DNA from: Bombardia bombarda
Taxonomy: Eukaryota; Ascomycota; Sordariomycetes; Sordariales; Lasiosphaeriaceae
Assembly (NCBI GenBank): GCA_030512295.1
Contig: JAULSR010000002.1
Location: 3,534,001-3,598,000, forward strand
Length of the DNA: 64,000 nt
Direction of reading: 5' to 3'
In this document: positions 11,276-24,029 of the stretch, in pieces
Layout of the letters: each line of letters opens with the position of its first letter
Position numbering within the stretch: position 1 is the stretch's first letter
Made by a program: the position numbers and the translations under genes
Notes under the pieces: model-generated
Told to the model about the DNA's origin: nothing
The model's input: only the letters and a program-made list of their open reading frames with translations
Databases searched by the model: none

Positions 11276-14135
11276 CTACCACATGTCGCTACTCTCGTCG
11301 TCATCGTCGCCGTATTGCCTATTATCGCGACCATCGTAGTAGTAGTCCTGCCCACCATTACGCTGTTGCTGTGTCGGAGAGCGTCCCTGGCCATATCCTT
11401 CTTGGCCATTTTGATGAGTAGGCGAGCCCCCACCATCTTGATGGTCGCGCCCATGCTCGTACTCATATATCTGAGCATCGTCGACATATTGTACACTGCC
11501 ACCATCGTGCTGGCTTGCAGAGTCTCCATATTGGTTGCCAGACTGTATGGATGTTAGCGCAAAATCCAAACCATACTCCCACCAAGTAGGAAACATCACT
11601 TACGCGATGGTACTCATAATCGAAGTTCCCATCTTGGGTCCCCTGTTGCTGGGCCATCTGCTGCTCCATCTGAAGCTGCAACGCCGCCTGCTCGGCCTCT
11701 CGGCGCTTGCGTTCCTCCTCTTGTCTCTTTTGTTGGGGCGAAATCGGAACATTGAGCGAAGGATGCATCGCCTGCACCTTTGCGAGATATGAGTACATAA
11801 AATTACTGAGTAGGACCTGGCTGTGCAGTGGCCGGCGGGGGTTTGCGAGCTTGATGTGGGCCATGCGGTATATGGCGCGCTCCTCGATAATAGGGAATCG
11901 GGTCCAGGGGTAGTCGTGATCAGGTCGGAGCTGCCGTGGCGGAGGCTCTGGGGTGAGTGGTCTGAGCCCCTCCTTCTTCTTCTGCCCGGGCTCCTTATCG
12001 CCTTTCTTTCGGGAGCCTCCAAATAGGCCACCAAAGAAGCCATCCTTCTCTTTCTTACTATCGCTTGCCTTACGAGCGGTCTCCTTCTTTCGCTCCTCGT
12101 TAAGCTTGTTGTCGATGCTATCGCGGTCCAGGAGCAAACTCTCCCGGCCTTTTGGAACGTTATCAATCGAGCTCTGGAGGACGTCCAGACGAGCGGTATC
12201 GTGACTCTTCTCGCCAGACTTGCCTTTGGCCTTCTTAGCTTGCTCTTCTCTTTCCTTCTCTTTCTCCTTCTCCCGTTTGTTCTTTTCCTTGTCATTGCTC
12301 TTGAACCACTTCCATCCAGACTTGGTGGATGATATACTTTCAGTATCATTATCCTTGGGCTTCTTGTCCAGTTTCTGGTCATTCGTGAAGGTTGGAATGA
12401 AGGTGAGGCTGCTGGTTGTCGCAGCGCCGCCTCCGGGTAAGGCGGATGGGTGATTTAGGTCGGAACTCTCTTTCTCTGTAGGTGGCTCCTTAGCATTGGG
12501 CGACGTTGGCGATGACGCAGGCACAGGGGCAGGCGCGGGCTTGGGCTTGGTGAGGGTAGGGCGTTTAGCTGATCGAATTGGGGGCGCCTCTACGGCTGGT
12601 TGTTCAGCCTCGATCTGTGGCGCCATGTTCTGGGACGACGATCTTTCGGGGAATTTCCGGGACGGCTGGGCCTCAACGGGTGGCGTCTCAATTATTTGAG
12701 GAACAGGGGGTGCAACAGCGCGCTGCGAAGCAGCTGATGACGTCCTAACAGGGAGCTCCAGTAATGGCGGGGGAGAAGGTGACAGGGGGCTTTCAAACTC
12801 ATCTTGCTCTGAGCCATCCAGTGTTGCGACGGCGGTTGTGTCAAGAGGAGGGACGGCGTTATCTCTGGAAAAGTTCTGCTGCCTCTTAATCGACCTGGTC
12901 GGACGTGAATAATTCTCGGCTGCCGGCTCAGAATTCGTCCTCTTCAAGGCCTGGCCCAGTGCTGGATCAAAGGGCGGAATCGGAGGCGGCTCCTCGTTAC
13001 TTTCCCCATGTCGGCTGGCAACTCTTTTCGCAAATGGTACCCGTACACTGCCGCCCTTTCTGTATTGCGTTCTCGTGGATCGCCGGAGACCCATGCCTGG
13101 GGCAACCGGGAGTATAACGTCGGGCTCACCTTCCTCGGCACGCGTTTCCAGTGTTAACCTCTGGACCGCCTTCGTTGGATCCTTAACCAACTCGTCGAGG
13201 GTAAGCTCTGGGGTAGAGTAATCCCTCAAAGAGTGTTGGCGCTCGAGCCTGTCAGCGCCGTCCACGTACCCGTCACTGCTGTCATCCGTAGTGCGGACTT
13301 GTCGGGAGAGCATAGACTTCTTCCTCCGTAAATTGGTCGAGTTTGCCCGCTGCACTCCGTCACCAGAAAACATGGAATCTCCAGACCTCCTCTTCATCGA
13401 CTGGACTCTATTTTCCAAAAAGTTCTTAAAAGCTGTCGGCTCCAATTCCGGATGTACTCTTGCAGGCACCCACAGCAGGCGGGAGGGGTCAGCCTCGTCG
13501 TCATCGCCTGTCGGTGCTATGGATGGCATCGCGACCAGCGACATGGTCGAGAAAGGGACAAGATCGGGGTCGCTGTTGTTTCCGACATCCATCGACATTC
13601 GCCGCAGGGCTTGCAAATTAGTGAATTCTTGTGCTATGTCGTTTGGATTATCGATGTTTGTGATGGGAAACTGGGATCCTTCGCGCATAGATGGCGTGGG
13701 TGATACCGGCGGTAATGGCGACTTCGGGCCATCGAAAGATGTACTCCTCTGGCTAGGTATCCGCGCGGGCAGCGTGTGGGTTTTCCTGAGAGTGCTGGGG
13801 TTGCCATTTAAAGCGTTTGGGTGGCCGTGAGCATTCTTTGTGCCCTGCGAAGCGGAAGAGTTCTGGTCTGATATCGTGCGCACAAGTCGTAGCCGTTCTT
13901 CCGAGGGGTCCAATGCCGACTTCTGAGCCCTGTTGTCCAGCTGATCGCCTCCGTGGGTTGACGCGATAAAACTGAGCGGCCGGCCGTCCTCGGCGCCCGA
14001 GTCGTCGTCTTCGCCGTACATGGTGCCTATCGCCTCGGTGACGTGGTGGCTGGGGTCGGAAATTGACAGTTGGCTACCGTGGCCGCGTCGGCTGGAAAAG
14101 TTGTTGCCAACATGGCCGCGAGGACGGGATGAGGT
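11276..14135 (-). CDS. Zds1/Zds2-like PP2A regulator
   Basis: This is a homologue of yeast Zds1/Zds2, which bind PP2A-Cdc55 and affect mitotic exit, polarity and silencing. The main exon (to 11604) and last exon (11542-11276) are joined across a 61-nt intron (GTAAGT...ATACAG). From the ATG at 14021 the protein has 894 residues. A conserved-looking segment (LSISDPSHHVTEAIGTMY) lies upstream of that ATG, in frame back to an acceptor CTAAC..TTTAG ending at 14136. The true start is therefore probably in an unresolved 5' exon, and I end the feature at 14135. Conserved blocks are LLWVPARVHPELEPTAFKNF (~residue 220 of the extended frame) and the Zds_C domain, FPIIEERAIYRMAHIKLANP (~745-790). The middle is Ser/Pro- and Lys/Glu-rich, and the C-terminus is Gln-, Asp- and Tyr-rich. 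Large parts look disordered. Confidence 0.85.
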
Positions 14136-17100
14136 CTAAAGAGCAGACAGTTAGCTAGGACGCGATCCCTGGTCCACAGGGGCCCATAATTCTTGCTCTC
14201 CATGCAGAGAAGATCGCTATTCCCGCAACACCGACTCCATGTTCCATGTTCGAAAGCTGACCTGCAGCCAGGGCAGGCAGCTGAGTCGAACATCGAACTA
14301 CGGGGCCGATATTCCGGCGCGGCGCGGCGCGGCGCAACAGGGAGGTAGGACGACGCACCATCATCTAGTCTGAGGGAGCAGCCTCGAGTGAGGCTAAATG
14401 CCACAACTCCCCTGGAAATGTTTCGGTATTCGATCGAGAACGAGGGTGGTGAGTCGCTTGTCTATCATATAAATAACAAAGACGCTCGAAGGCACTCGGG
14501 GCAATGCTGGCGTCAAGAGATGGGAGACAGAGTGGCGATCTTTCTCACGGAGGACTGCTGGCTGGCGGCCGGGGCCTGGGGATCGTTCGGGTTCAGGGGG
14601 ATAGGACTAATGCGTGGGCAGGTGTGTCGAACCGCGGCCGGGATCTGGGAGACCGTACTTCGCCTTCAGGTAGCCATGAGCAAGAGCAAGAGGTCCAGGA
14701 AAGCGAGTGTAACGACGTTGGCGGAGACGCGAGGATCGGGTCTCTGGCAGCGTCAAGCAACTGCGATTCTGGGCGTCCTGGCGCTGGAGATCGGGCAAGA
14801 CGTCGATAGGAGTGGTGTTTTGGCGTAGCGAGGCATGAATGCCAAAAGGGTCCTGGTGTTTTCTCCTCTCGGCCGTGGTAACGGGTAGGTAAATTGAGCA
14901 GTCACCTTAACCAAGTCTCGCTGCCTGCGTGTACGAATATGGGGGGTGCGTGTATGGGCGGGCTCTGCTGCTAGGTAGGGGCCCGGGCGGCAGGGAGGCG
15001 GCGGTCGAGATCGGGCGCATTTGCTTGGTTCTGGCTGCATTAGCGCAGTCAACAGTGCCTTCCCCTGTCACGTGGGTGCAATGAATTGGGTCTCTGTGAC
15101 TTGGGGCCCCTGGAACGGCCTGGCAATCGACTGGCAATTAGGCGGCCGGTGACACTAGTAGCACTATTTTGCGGCAGTCTCCAGCGCATGATTTTACTTC
15201 TGGATGGAAGTGCAGCTACAGGGGAGAATGCCACCAGTCGCCCAAGGATATTCCCAGAGATGGGGCCTAGGTACGAGAATCTTCGATGCTGCAATATCAC
15301 TTTCCTCGCTTGGGACTTGGTATCACGGTTTTTTTACCTCGTCCAGGCGAAAGTACCGAAATGTGGACAGCAGCTGGAATTGGAGAACCTCCATATGTTC
15401 AGAATCGGGCGTCACAGGCAGCTTCGAGTTACCGGTGCCCGGCGGCCCCTCACGCCCCTTCGCGCCTGCCACAATGGGTGACGCTGGATGTTTCGTCGTT
15501 TGCACCTACTACTTGTGACGAAGGTGCATGTATGTCATCCATCGTAAGGTTTGGGCCGTGCCTCTTCCAACCCGGGCAACTGCTCTTAACCTTAAAGTTC
15601 TATGGCTGCTCCTGCCTAGCAACTGCTGCCAAGGGAACTTGAATGTTGAATTCTTTGGTTGATTTCATCTGTAACGTAATACAACTTCTCATTTCTTTGT
15701 ATTGCTTCTAACATGAAGATAGGGAGTGCGGTGTTGGAGCCGTGACCGTTAATGCAGCCAGCCCCGCAATTCATGATTGACCCTTGTTATAATGACGGTG
15801 ACTAACCTGATTTGAAAGCACCCATCAAGAAGCTTCGGACCCCTGACTTACAGCGCTTACAAAGACCTGCGATAACCGAGAGCAATCGTTAACTCATTAA
15901 ACGCCCAATATCAGTTTTCAGATTGTAAATGATGTTTCTAGAAGCTTACAATGTTGCACGGATATAATGCCGCTCTACACCAGTGGTTAGGGACAAACTG
16001 ATACAGGTCTAATTCCTGTGGCATGAGCGAGTACTTTTATTTGTGGTATGTCACTTTGGCCAGTACCCTTGTTACAGTAGCCGGGTTGCGACTGCCCTGA
16101 GTCCCTGATAGTTGGAACGCTCAGGACGGACCATAATTGTTTAAAAGCAAGGTTTCCACAAGTTCCATCCAACTGGCGGCAACGATGTCATTCATTGGCT
16201 TCGTTTTCTGGTTCACGGGTGCCTACCGATAGTTCTCATCACGCGCCTGAGTTTCTTGCCCCTTGCCTTTGCTATAGACGGCATTATCACTCGTACTCAG
16301 ACTCCGTATGCTGCTACTTCTACCTCTAGGTTGCCCTGATTCGCACGGGCTGATCCTTCAAGCGATGCGCCAAATCGTCAACTTTCTTCTTCCGACTCTT
16401 CCGGGTCAACTTGTCAAGCCTCATCCACTTCGTTATGGGCCGTTGAGGCGCTATGCAGCATTGACGCTGAGCGGCGCCGGTGGAGGACAATCTCGTTTTA
16501 AGATTTGGCGCCTTTGTAAGTCGCAGCCCGAAAATGGCGATGTCACACGCGCCGCCGTGCATTGCAAGCTCCCAACAGCCAACCAGAGAGCTGCGCGTCC
16601 CTGTCCCCCTGTGCGTTTCCGCTGCTGACCGCCGTTGCAATTGCGTCAGTGACGCCTGGTCTGAGTGACGACGAGGAGCAAGGCGGCTGGAAACTTGTTG
16701 GCTTTCCGTATGTTCCAGTCCTTCTAGGGCGGATGAACCGGTTTATTACACTAGAGTCTAGGGGGTAGTGCCCAGTTTGACCGATCAGACCCCGACTACG
16801 ACAAACCTTTGCTATTCTCCCTGACAACGGCATCTAAGTCTGGCTTAACATACTTGACTGCAGCTATGGTTCAAATTATCTGCACCCCACAGATTTTTAA
16901 CTAGCAAAGCTGCTACCTCTGTTGACTTGTCGGTTGTCCTGGTAATAGTAGTTCTAGTGCCTGCCTTCATCCACATCAGATGAACTAAACAGATCAAGAA
17001 ATAGTATACGCTTTTTCTTTCGTTTTGGTTCCACGGCTCATTGTTTTCCTACACATATAAGTCGCTTTCGCTACCTTTCTACTACAATATTACACGATAA

Positions 17101-17605
17101 ATACTCTATGGCAGATGAAACTACAAGATTTGTCGTATGAGTGTCACTGGCTACTGTGAAGACTAAAAACTGAACTAAATTCACACCTAAACGATGGCAG
17201 GATTCCAGCCTGAGATATGAACTACCTAGCAAAAGGGGCAAACAACCGTCACGGCTTGTTCACCGGGCTCCAATGACCTAGGTGGAAAATCGCCCTTTCG
17301 GCACAAATAAGGACGGATGCAGATTGCCTTTATCCTCAACCCCAACCTTCCCCGCGTCTAGAATCTGCAATGAGACCTTTACCAACGGAACATTCGTTTC
17401 CATCACCGACCGCGCATCATGGATCTACGTCCCGTCCGCAGATTGGGACCGGTTAATTCTTCCGTTCGGGGATTGCAATAGGCCGAGAGGGAATCGCGAG
17501 TATCGCGATGGAGAAGTCATTCAAAAGGCTGTCTGCAAGTGCAGATATACTTTTGTCAAGAGGTTTCAAGAAAGAGCCAAGTGTCACTGAATTGCTGTCG
17601 TTGTG
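14136..17605. other. 3.5-kb gene-poor region
   Basis: This must contain the 5' exon and promoter of the Zds1-like gene (first ~1 kb) and the promoter of the GH78-like gene (last part). A GGCGC-rich repeat lies at 14316-14335. Frames of 100-146 codons occur but show no domain, no consistent splice pattern and no compositional sign of coding. No transposon ends or tandem repeats were noticed. Confidence 0.4.
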
Positions 17606-19858
17606 ATGCTTCTGTCGACTACACTACATGGCGCTTTCTGCCTGTTGCTGGCCTTTCTGTGTCAAGCTTCGGCCCAGACATGCTGGAGAAATACGCCCTG
17701 CAGTTCCATCAACGAGACAGCCTTTCCAGGCGTCTGGGAATCGAATATATTTGCCCCGTCATCACGAACCATAGCGCCCAAGTCAGTCCTGTCCCTTGCT
17801 TCGGGAAAGGTGGTTTCAGCATACACGGGCTCGCAGATGCTTGAGAAAAATGGCTCAGCTGTGGTATTTGACTTTGGGATCGAGGTGGGCGGCATTGTGA
17901 CGATCAAATACGCAGCCAGTGGCAGTGGGAGCGGCGCCGTGGGGCTCGCCTTCACCGAGTCAAAGAACTGGATAGGTGAATGGTCTGATGCGTCTAATGG
18001 AGCATTCAAGGGTCCAGATGGTGCGCTGTACTCTAACTTCTCCGGACCGGGCAGTGCTGTGTATAAAATGCCAGAGGAGAAGCACCGGGGCGGTTTCCGC
18101 TACCTGACCCTATTCCTCGTAGCACAGCGTTCCTCAGTTCAGATATCCGGCATTTCTCTGGAGATCGGCTTCCAGCCAACCTGGCCGAACCTGAGGGCGT
18201 ACCAGGGCTACTTCCACAGCAATGACGAGACGCTCAATGCAATATGGTACAGTGGTGCATATACACTGCAGACCAACGCAGTGCCACCAAACACGGGGCG
18301 CAAGGCCAGCCCTATGGCCACATCTGGCTGGTCCAACGACGGGTACCTCGGCCCGGGGAACACGATCATCGTCGACGGAGCCAAGCGAGACCGTGCCGTA
18401 TGGCCTGGAGACATGGGGGTGGCCGTGCCATCCACGTTCGTCAGCATTGGTGATCTTGAGTAAGCCCTTGACGAACTTGTTCGGTTTCTTCCTTGGTTGC
18501 TTCGGTATCTGACCTTGTTACAGGAGCGTCAAGAACGCCTTACAGGTCATGTACGACTACCAAAACGCAGATGGGTCCTTTCCAGAGGCAGGACCCCCTT
18601 TGCTCCAGCAAGGAAGCGACACCTACCACATGTATGTCGAACCCCTCCTTGACACCCCCTTTTTACACCATTTCTAGAAAAACAAAACTTACATGTAAAC
18701 ATGCCAGGTGGACCATGATCGGCACCTATAACTACGTCCTTTACACCAACGACACAGCCTTCCTCAACAAGAACTGGGCCCGCTACCTCAGAGCCATGAC
18801 CTTCATCAACGCCAAAGTCCAATCCCCCATGGGCCTCCTCCAAGTCACAGGCACGCGCGACTGGGCCCGCTGGCAAACAAGCGGGACCATGACCCAAGCA
18901 CAAATGATCCTCTACCGCACCCTCACCACCGGCGCCGAGCTAGCTTCCTGGGTCTCCTCATCCTCAACCACAACCAACCTAACCTCAACCTGGCTCCTCG
19001 CCGCCTCCGCCCTCCAAAACGCCACCCTAACCCACTGCTACTCCCCCACCGCCCACCTCTTCAAAGACAACGCCACCTCCACCACCCTCCACCCCCAAGA
19101 CGCAAACTCCCTCGCCATCCTCTTCTCCCTCATCCCCCCTTACTCCGCCCAATCCCAATCCATCTCCGCCGCCCTCCTCGCCAACTGGACCCCCTCGGCC
19201 CCTCCCCGCCCGAACTGCCGGGAAACATCTCCCCCTTCATCTCCTCCTTCGAGGTTGCCGCCCACCTCGCCGCGGGCCAGACCCTGCGCGCGCTCACCCT
19301 CATACGCAACTGCTGGGGCTGGTACCTGCGCAACCCGCTCGGCACCCAGAGCACCGTCGTCGAGGGATACCTCGTCAACGGCACGTTTGGGTATCGATGG
19401 AACAGAGGGTACGGGAATGATTTTAGCTATGTGAGCCATGCACATGGGTGGAGCTCGGGCCCGACGAGTAGTCTTACCGAGAGGGTGTTGGGGCTGCGGG
19501 TGACGGGGAGGGCGGGAGGGCAGTGGGCTTTTGCGCCGCAGATGGGGGATTTGACCGAGGTGGAGGGGGGTTTACTACTGTGCTGGGCAAGTTTCGGGCG
19601 AAGTGGGTTAGGGATGGGGGTGGGAAGGTGAGGAAGGCTGTTGGTGGTGGTGGATATAAAGCTACAGTGGACGTGCCGGTTGGGACAACTGGCGAGTTCA
19701 TTCTGCCGGTTGTTGTGCAGGGCAAGATGCCGCGTGTGGCTGTGGACGGGCAGGTGGTGAATGTAGAGTGGTATCGGAGGACTGACGTGGCCGGGGATGG
19801 CGATTTGGTGGTGGTCAGGGATATGCCGGGCGGGAGTCACACCATCGAGGCCAGCTGA
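17606..19858 (+). CDS. secreted GH78-like alpha-L-rhamnosidase, two apparent frameshifts
   Basis: This is a predicted extracellular glycoside hydrolase that would release L-rhamnose from plant glycosides or pectin. The start is the ATG at 17606; a GTG just before it is not a eukaryotic start. Residues 1-23 (MLLSTTLHGAFCLLLAFLCQ...) form a signal peptide. Exons are 17606-18459, 18524-18631 and 18708-19858, with 64- and 76-nt introns. Family-like features are GRKASPMATSGWSNDGYLG and VDGAKRDRAVWPGDMGV (acid/base region of the six-hairpin domain), then WTMIGTYNYVLYTND. In exon 3 the frame moves by -1 at a C5 run (19190-19194) and again at a G6 run (19565-19570). One extra base in each run gives an uninterrupted 704-residue protein. 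Unrepaired, it stops near 19434 and lacks the C-terminal beta domain. It may be a pseudogene or carry sequencing errors. Confidence 0.8.
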
Positions 19859-20179
19859 TTAACCTAGGCGTGGATATTGCTGTTTATCAGAAAAGTGGTC
19901 ACATCTGGTACTATCTCGTACATGATGTGTATGGGCGCTTTGTCAACTAAGGATATGAAAAGGGGCACCTTCACCCCTAAGCGAGATTTTCTCCTATACG
20001 AAGTATGTAACTGACTAAAGCAAATCAGTCCAACAGTCTAGTCTATTGATTGTCTGGTATCAAAACACTGTAACTAACTTGCCAGAACCAAAAACCACCT
20101 CCAAATATCTTACTCTCTCCCCAAACTCTATATGTGCCAATAATATGTACCAGTATTATTCCCTATTCTAGAGACAGCA
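19859..20179. other. convergent gap between GH78-like gene and amidase
   Basis: This 321-bp AT-rich stretch lies between two stop codons and probably holds both 3' UTRs. Nothing else is seen. Confidence 0.4.
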
Positions 20180-22168
20180 TCAAATCCCCTGAATCAACCT
20201 CCCCTCCCCCACCTTCTTCACCACATCCACCCAGCACGGCGGCCGACACCTCCTATCCGCACCGACCTGCTCCGCCAGCGCCCCAAACTGCAGCAGCTCC
20301 TCCTCCGAGCACCACTCCCCCGTCGCCATCAACCCTACAGGGATCTGCTGCACACCCCCATCCTTAGCATCAACCCCTTGGCCGCAGTCGACACAAAACC
20401 CGCCGGCACCGAAATGCTCGGCAGCCCGCAGAAGTTAGCCATCCACACGTACTCCATGCTCTCGAGCGTCCGATCGCCGTTATTCAGCCCATACTTCAGC
20501 TCGCTGTGCTCATTCACGATCGGCCACCCTTCACATGCAGTCGTGGGTGTCACAATCACCATGCCCGGATGCCGCTGCCACAGCCACGCGAGGTGCTGCG
20601 CCAGCGCGCGCCGCAGCTTCTGCGCAAGCAAGTAATCCGTCGCGGGCGTGACGCGGCCGATGGCAATCAAGATCCGATTCGCCGCCGTCAGGTTACTCGT
20701 GTCAGGCAGCAGCGTAGCAGCATCCGTGAGCATCGTCAACGCATGCGCGATCTGGCCCTCGGCAAGAAACGGAATACTAATCTCAACTACCGAATACCCG
20801 TGATCGCTCACCAGCCGCGCAATCATATCGTTACACAGCTTCTGTATCGCCGGCGTCGCGCGCGCGAACCACGCGCGATGGATCCCCATCACCTTGGGCG
20901 CGCCAGCCGGCGCGGTCAGCCGCAGCTCGCGGCCAAACGGCGGGAACGGCGATGTCGGGTGCGGCGCGCTGATGATCTGGAACACGGTAGCCAGCGACTT
21001 GATGTCGGCGGCAATGGGCCCGTTGCACGCGCACGTCAGGCTGTGGTTCTGGCCCGGCTTGAACGAGACGCGGCCGTGGGTCGGCTTGAGCCCAAAGACG
21101 CCGCACATGCTCGAGGGGATGCGGATGCTGCCGCCGCCGTCGCTGCCGAGGCCGATGGGGATCAGGCCCGCGCTGACGGCGTAGCCGGTGCCCGAGGACG
21201 AGCCGCCCGTGTAGTAGTGGCGGTTGTGCGGGTTGCGCGGCGTGCCGTGGACCGGGTTGTTGCCGGTGGTGTCGAGGCCGAACTCGTGCATCGAGAGCTT
21301 GCCGATGATGACGGCGCCGGCGGCCTGGAGTTTGCGGACTGTCCAGGTCGTGTTGATGGCGTCTTCGAGGATGGTGCCGGTGTAGGTGTTTCGGGAGCCG
21401 AGGCAGGTGCTGTAGCCCTCGATGTCGTACTCGTCCTTGACGGCGGTGGGGACGCCGTCGAGGGGGCCGAGGGAGCGATTTTCTCTGTAGCGCTGGGTGG
21501 ATTCTCTGGCTGCTGCGAGGACGAGGTCGACGCGGGTCTCGAAGAAGGCGGTGGAGTGAGGCGTTGGTTCGGGCACGTCGCGCCGGATCAGGGGCAGCAG
21601 CGTCTCGGCGACGTCGGTTGGGGTGAGAGCCCCTGAGAGGAACAGCTCGCGGTAGTCTGCAATTGTGTAGTATTTTGCCTCGGGGTAGACGCCGCCTGAG
21701 GCGGGTCTCGCCTTGTCCAGGGCCGCAGCAGCTTCGGCTTCCGCATTGTCGTTGTTGGCGTCGTCAAGCTCCGGCAGCGGCACAATCTGGGGCTCAAACA
21801 GGGGCTCATAGTCTTCGATGTGGGCTCGAATGTTCCTCAGGGAGCCAAACCCAGCGTTGCTCCAGACCATTTCTCGCACGAAGCGTAGCCATTCCATACT
21901 GGGGAACACATTAGCTCCTGACCGTTGGCAGTGGTAGATATCACATGTCTGATTGGGCTGTTTGGTTGCTCACAGAAAGGCGGCGGCAACTAGGGCAGGG
22001 CCGGTAAGGGAAGGGTTGTGCTTCCGCTCGATTTCGTAGGGAGCATCGGGACTGTTGAGCTTGCTGGTTAGCACATGGTCTGGCGGATAGCGACAGAAGA
22101 CTCGTAACTCACCCTTGCAGAGGCGTGATGCCGTTCTGCAGCTTCCGAGACTTCCACTCGGAACCCAT
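20180..22168 (-). CDS. amidase-signature family amidase, one apparent frameshift
   Basis: This is an amidase-signature hydrolase; the substrate is unknown. Exons are 22168-22113, 22051-21974 and 21898-20180 (introns 61 and 75 nt). The first two junctions read TPLQGPDAPYEIERKHNP and LVAAAFLMEWLRF. The catalytic Lys is in GVPTAVKDEYDIEGY, and the Ser-cisSer-Ser signature is TGGSSSGTGYAVSAG followed by GLGSDGGGSIRIPSSMCGVF. Near the end (VPAGF) the frame is lost at a T4 run (plus strand 20395-20398). One missing base there would restore a family-like C-terminus that includes IPVGLMATGEWCSEE, and a total of 617 residues ending at 20180. As read, the protein stops at 20335 with unrelated residues. 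It converges on the GH78-like gene, which has the same kind of lesion. Confidence 0.82.
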
Positions 22169-24029
22169 TTCGATGTCCTTTTCCCGAGCGTGGAGTGCAC
22201 ACAAGGTTGATTAAACTTGGTTTGGTAGGTTTGGTACTGCAGAAGAGGCGCAGAGTAAACAATGGGATCCCGGCAATCTTGTCGCTATTTGTTGCTTTTG
22301 CACGGCAGAGCTGTGCACGACAGATGGGTTGCTTTTTTAGAGAGTGATTTCCAGATTGAGATTGTTCCCAGAGACAGGTGGCGTGGCTCGTGAATCCATC
22401 CTAGAACTGAGGGCTGATTATTGTGGACGTTCGGACGGACAATTACAGATCAGATCTAACGCGTAACAGCCCCAGCAACCCTGCAGCTCTCCCCGAGCTT
22501 GCAAGTTCCGAGGCATGTCTGGCTGGGGCTCGTGGGGTTCTCGGCCGTCCGCGGTCTCCGTTTCTCGTCTCGCGAGCAAACAGTCTGGGCGGTCTCTTTG
22601 ACTGATTCCCCGTTTGAACAATTGGTTGAATCCACGCAGCTGCTATCCTTGATTTTATGATTGGTATGTCGTACTCCGTGACAGCAGCGCAGTCACATCC
22701 TTTGGAACATGGATAAGAAAGGACCCTTGGTGAAGTGGGCGATAAAGCTTAATGACGCCCCAACGCGGGCATGCTTTTGGAGGCTGGACCGCTGACCACT
22801 AACCGGACGCATCACGCGGGCCCTCTTCAGCTTCCCGTTCCCTATGCATGATTCCGTCATAAGACCAGGTCCCGTCAGAAAACAAACAACCTGAATCTAT
22901 TGACCACGTCTTTGACAGTATACCAGCTGGCAAGTCATGCGCCTCTAGATGTAACAAACCCGATATGGCCACGTTGTATATCTCCTTTCCACGAGGGAGT
23001 TGACTCTTCTGAGGTATCCGCGCCTCTAAGAGTCTAGTGGAAGGTTTTATCGTCACGGCGGTACATGTACCTCTCTGGCGGGGCTGCGGGGTACCTGAAC
23101 ACGCGCCAAATGACAGCCGGCGGTGGGCTGGGATGGGTGGTTGCCCGCCTTATAGCGGGCTTGGCAGTTCAGGGGCATGGCATGGGTTGGCTTTGGTCTC
23201 CTTCGATATCGTTAATCCAACACTCCAACACGACGCAAGATTCCGCAGACGGGCATCGACTTCCTGTTCATTTGTTTGCATCTTATAAATTAGGTGATAA
23301 AGCCCGCCCTAGAAGAATTTCAGAGTTGTAGGCCTCTCTTTGCAATCTCCTACGGAGGGCTATATGCAAAAGGGAGGCTCGCTAAACCCTATCTCACTCC
23401 GACCGAAGCTAGCTGTTCGTGAAAACGTCATCGACAGCATGATCATATGCACACATGTGTGCATGTCTGTATACCTACAAGATTTTTGATGGGTTCTTGT
23501 TGTGTGAAGCTTGTTACGTTCATTGTTGCTTACTACCTAGAAAGATCACGCGTGTATGGCATCTTGTCCATTTATTATGGTAAATAAGAGGTTCAGTTCC
23601 TTCTACGTTCAGTATGCATGAGCTGGGCGACTGACTCAGGTCCATTCGTGCTAAAGATCGGTGTGGGCCAAGTGGCCTGTGCGGGACAGCTAATTGTTTT
23701 TATTAAATCCTGTCGCGTTCTCTTCATAACTGGAGGCATCTTGCGCCGCGGAGCTAAGTCCCTGGATTAGCAACAGATAAAGATGCATCAACCCGCCCAA
23801 TTCTTGTCATCATTTCAGAATTACCACACAGTACGCAAAAGACGAACAGCGGGCGCACATCCTTGAATATATTTAAGGCGTTACCTATGCCGAGCGACAG
23901 CAGAAAAACCAGGAACAGCAGTAGCAGCAGCGATTACGGGTTAACAGCGACTGTACCGACTTATTTTGTCTCACGTCACCATTTTGGATTTCCTGACTCG
24001 CCGAGACATATTGTAACGCTGGCGTCTCG
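22169..24029. promoter_or_regulatory. 1.9-kb divergent intergenic region
   Basis: Promoters of the amidase (-) and of the CUE/Smr gene (+) must lie here. Short frames show no domains, and I saw no repeat or RNA gene. Confidence 0.4.

Noticed and set aside
12200..12260. Lys/Glu-rich low-complexity tract in the Zds1-like gene considered as an insertion
   Set aside because: The frame is continuous and such tracts are common in the disordered middle of these proteins.
14388..14828. 146-codon plus-strand frame upstream of the Zds1-like gene
   Set aside because: It has no domain, signal peptide or conserved composition, and it overlaps the expected promoter and 5' exon of the minus-strand gene.
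15965..16027. Short tRNA-like fold: near-complementary TAATGCC/GGCATGA ends and an ACAGG-TCTAATT-CCTGT arm
   Set aside because: The T loop does not match TTCGANN, there is no room for an anticodon arm, and the B box is poor; chance similarity is likely.
20506..21636. 376-codon Arg/Ala/Gly-rich frame on the plus strand
   Set aside because: It is antisense to the amidase, whose catalytic motifs are clear; the composition is the usual mirror of a GC-rich coding strand.
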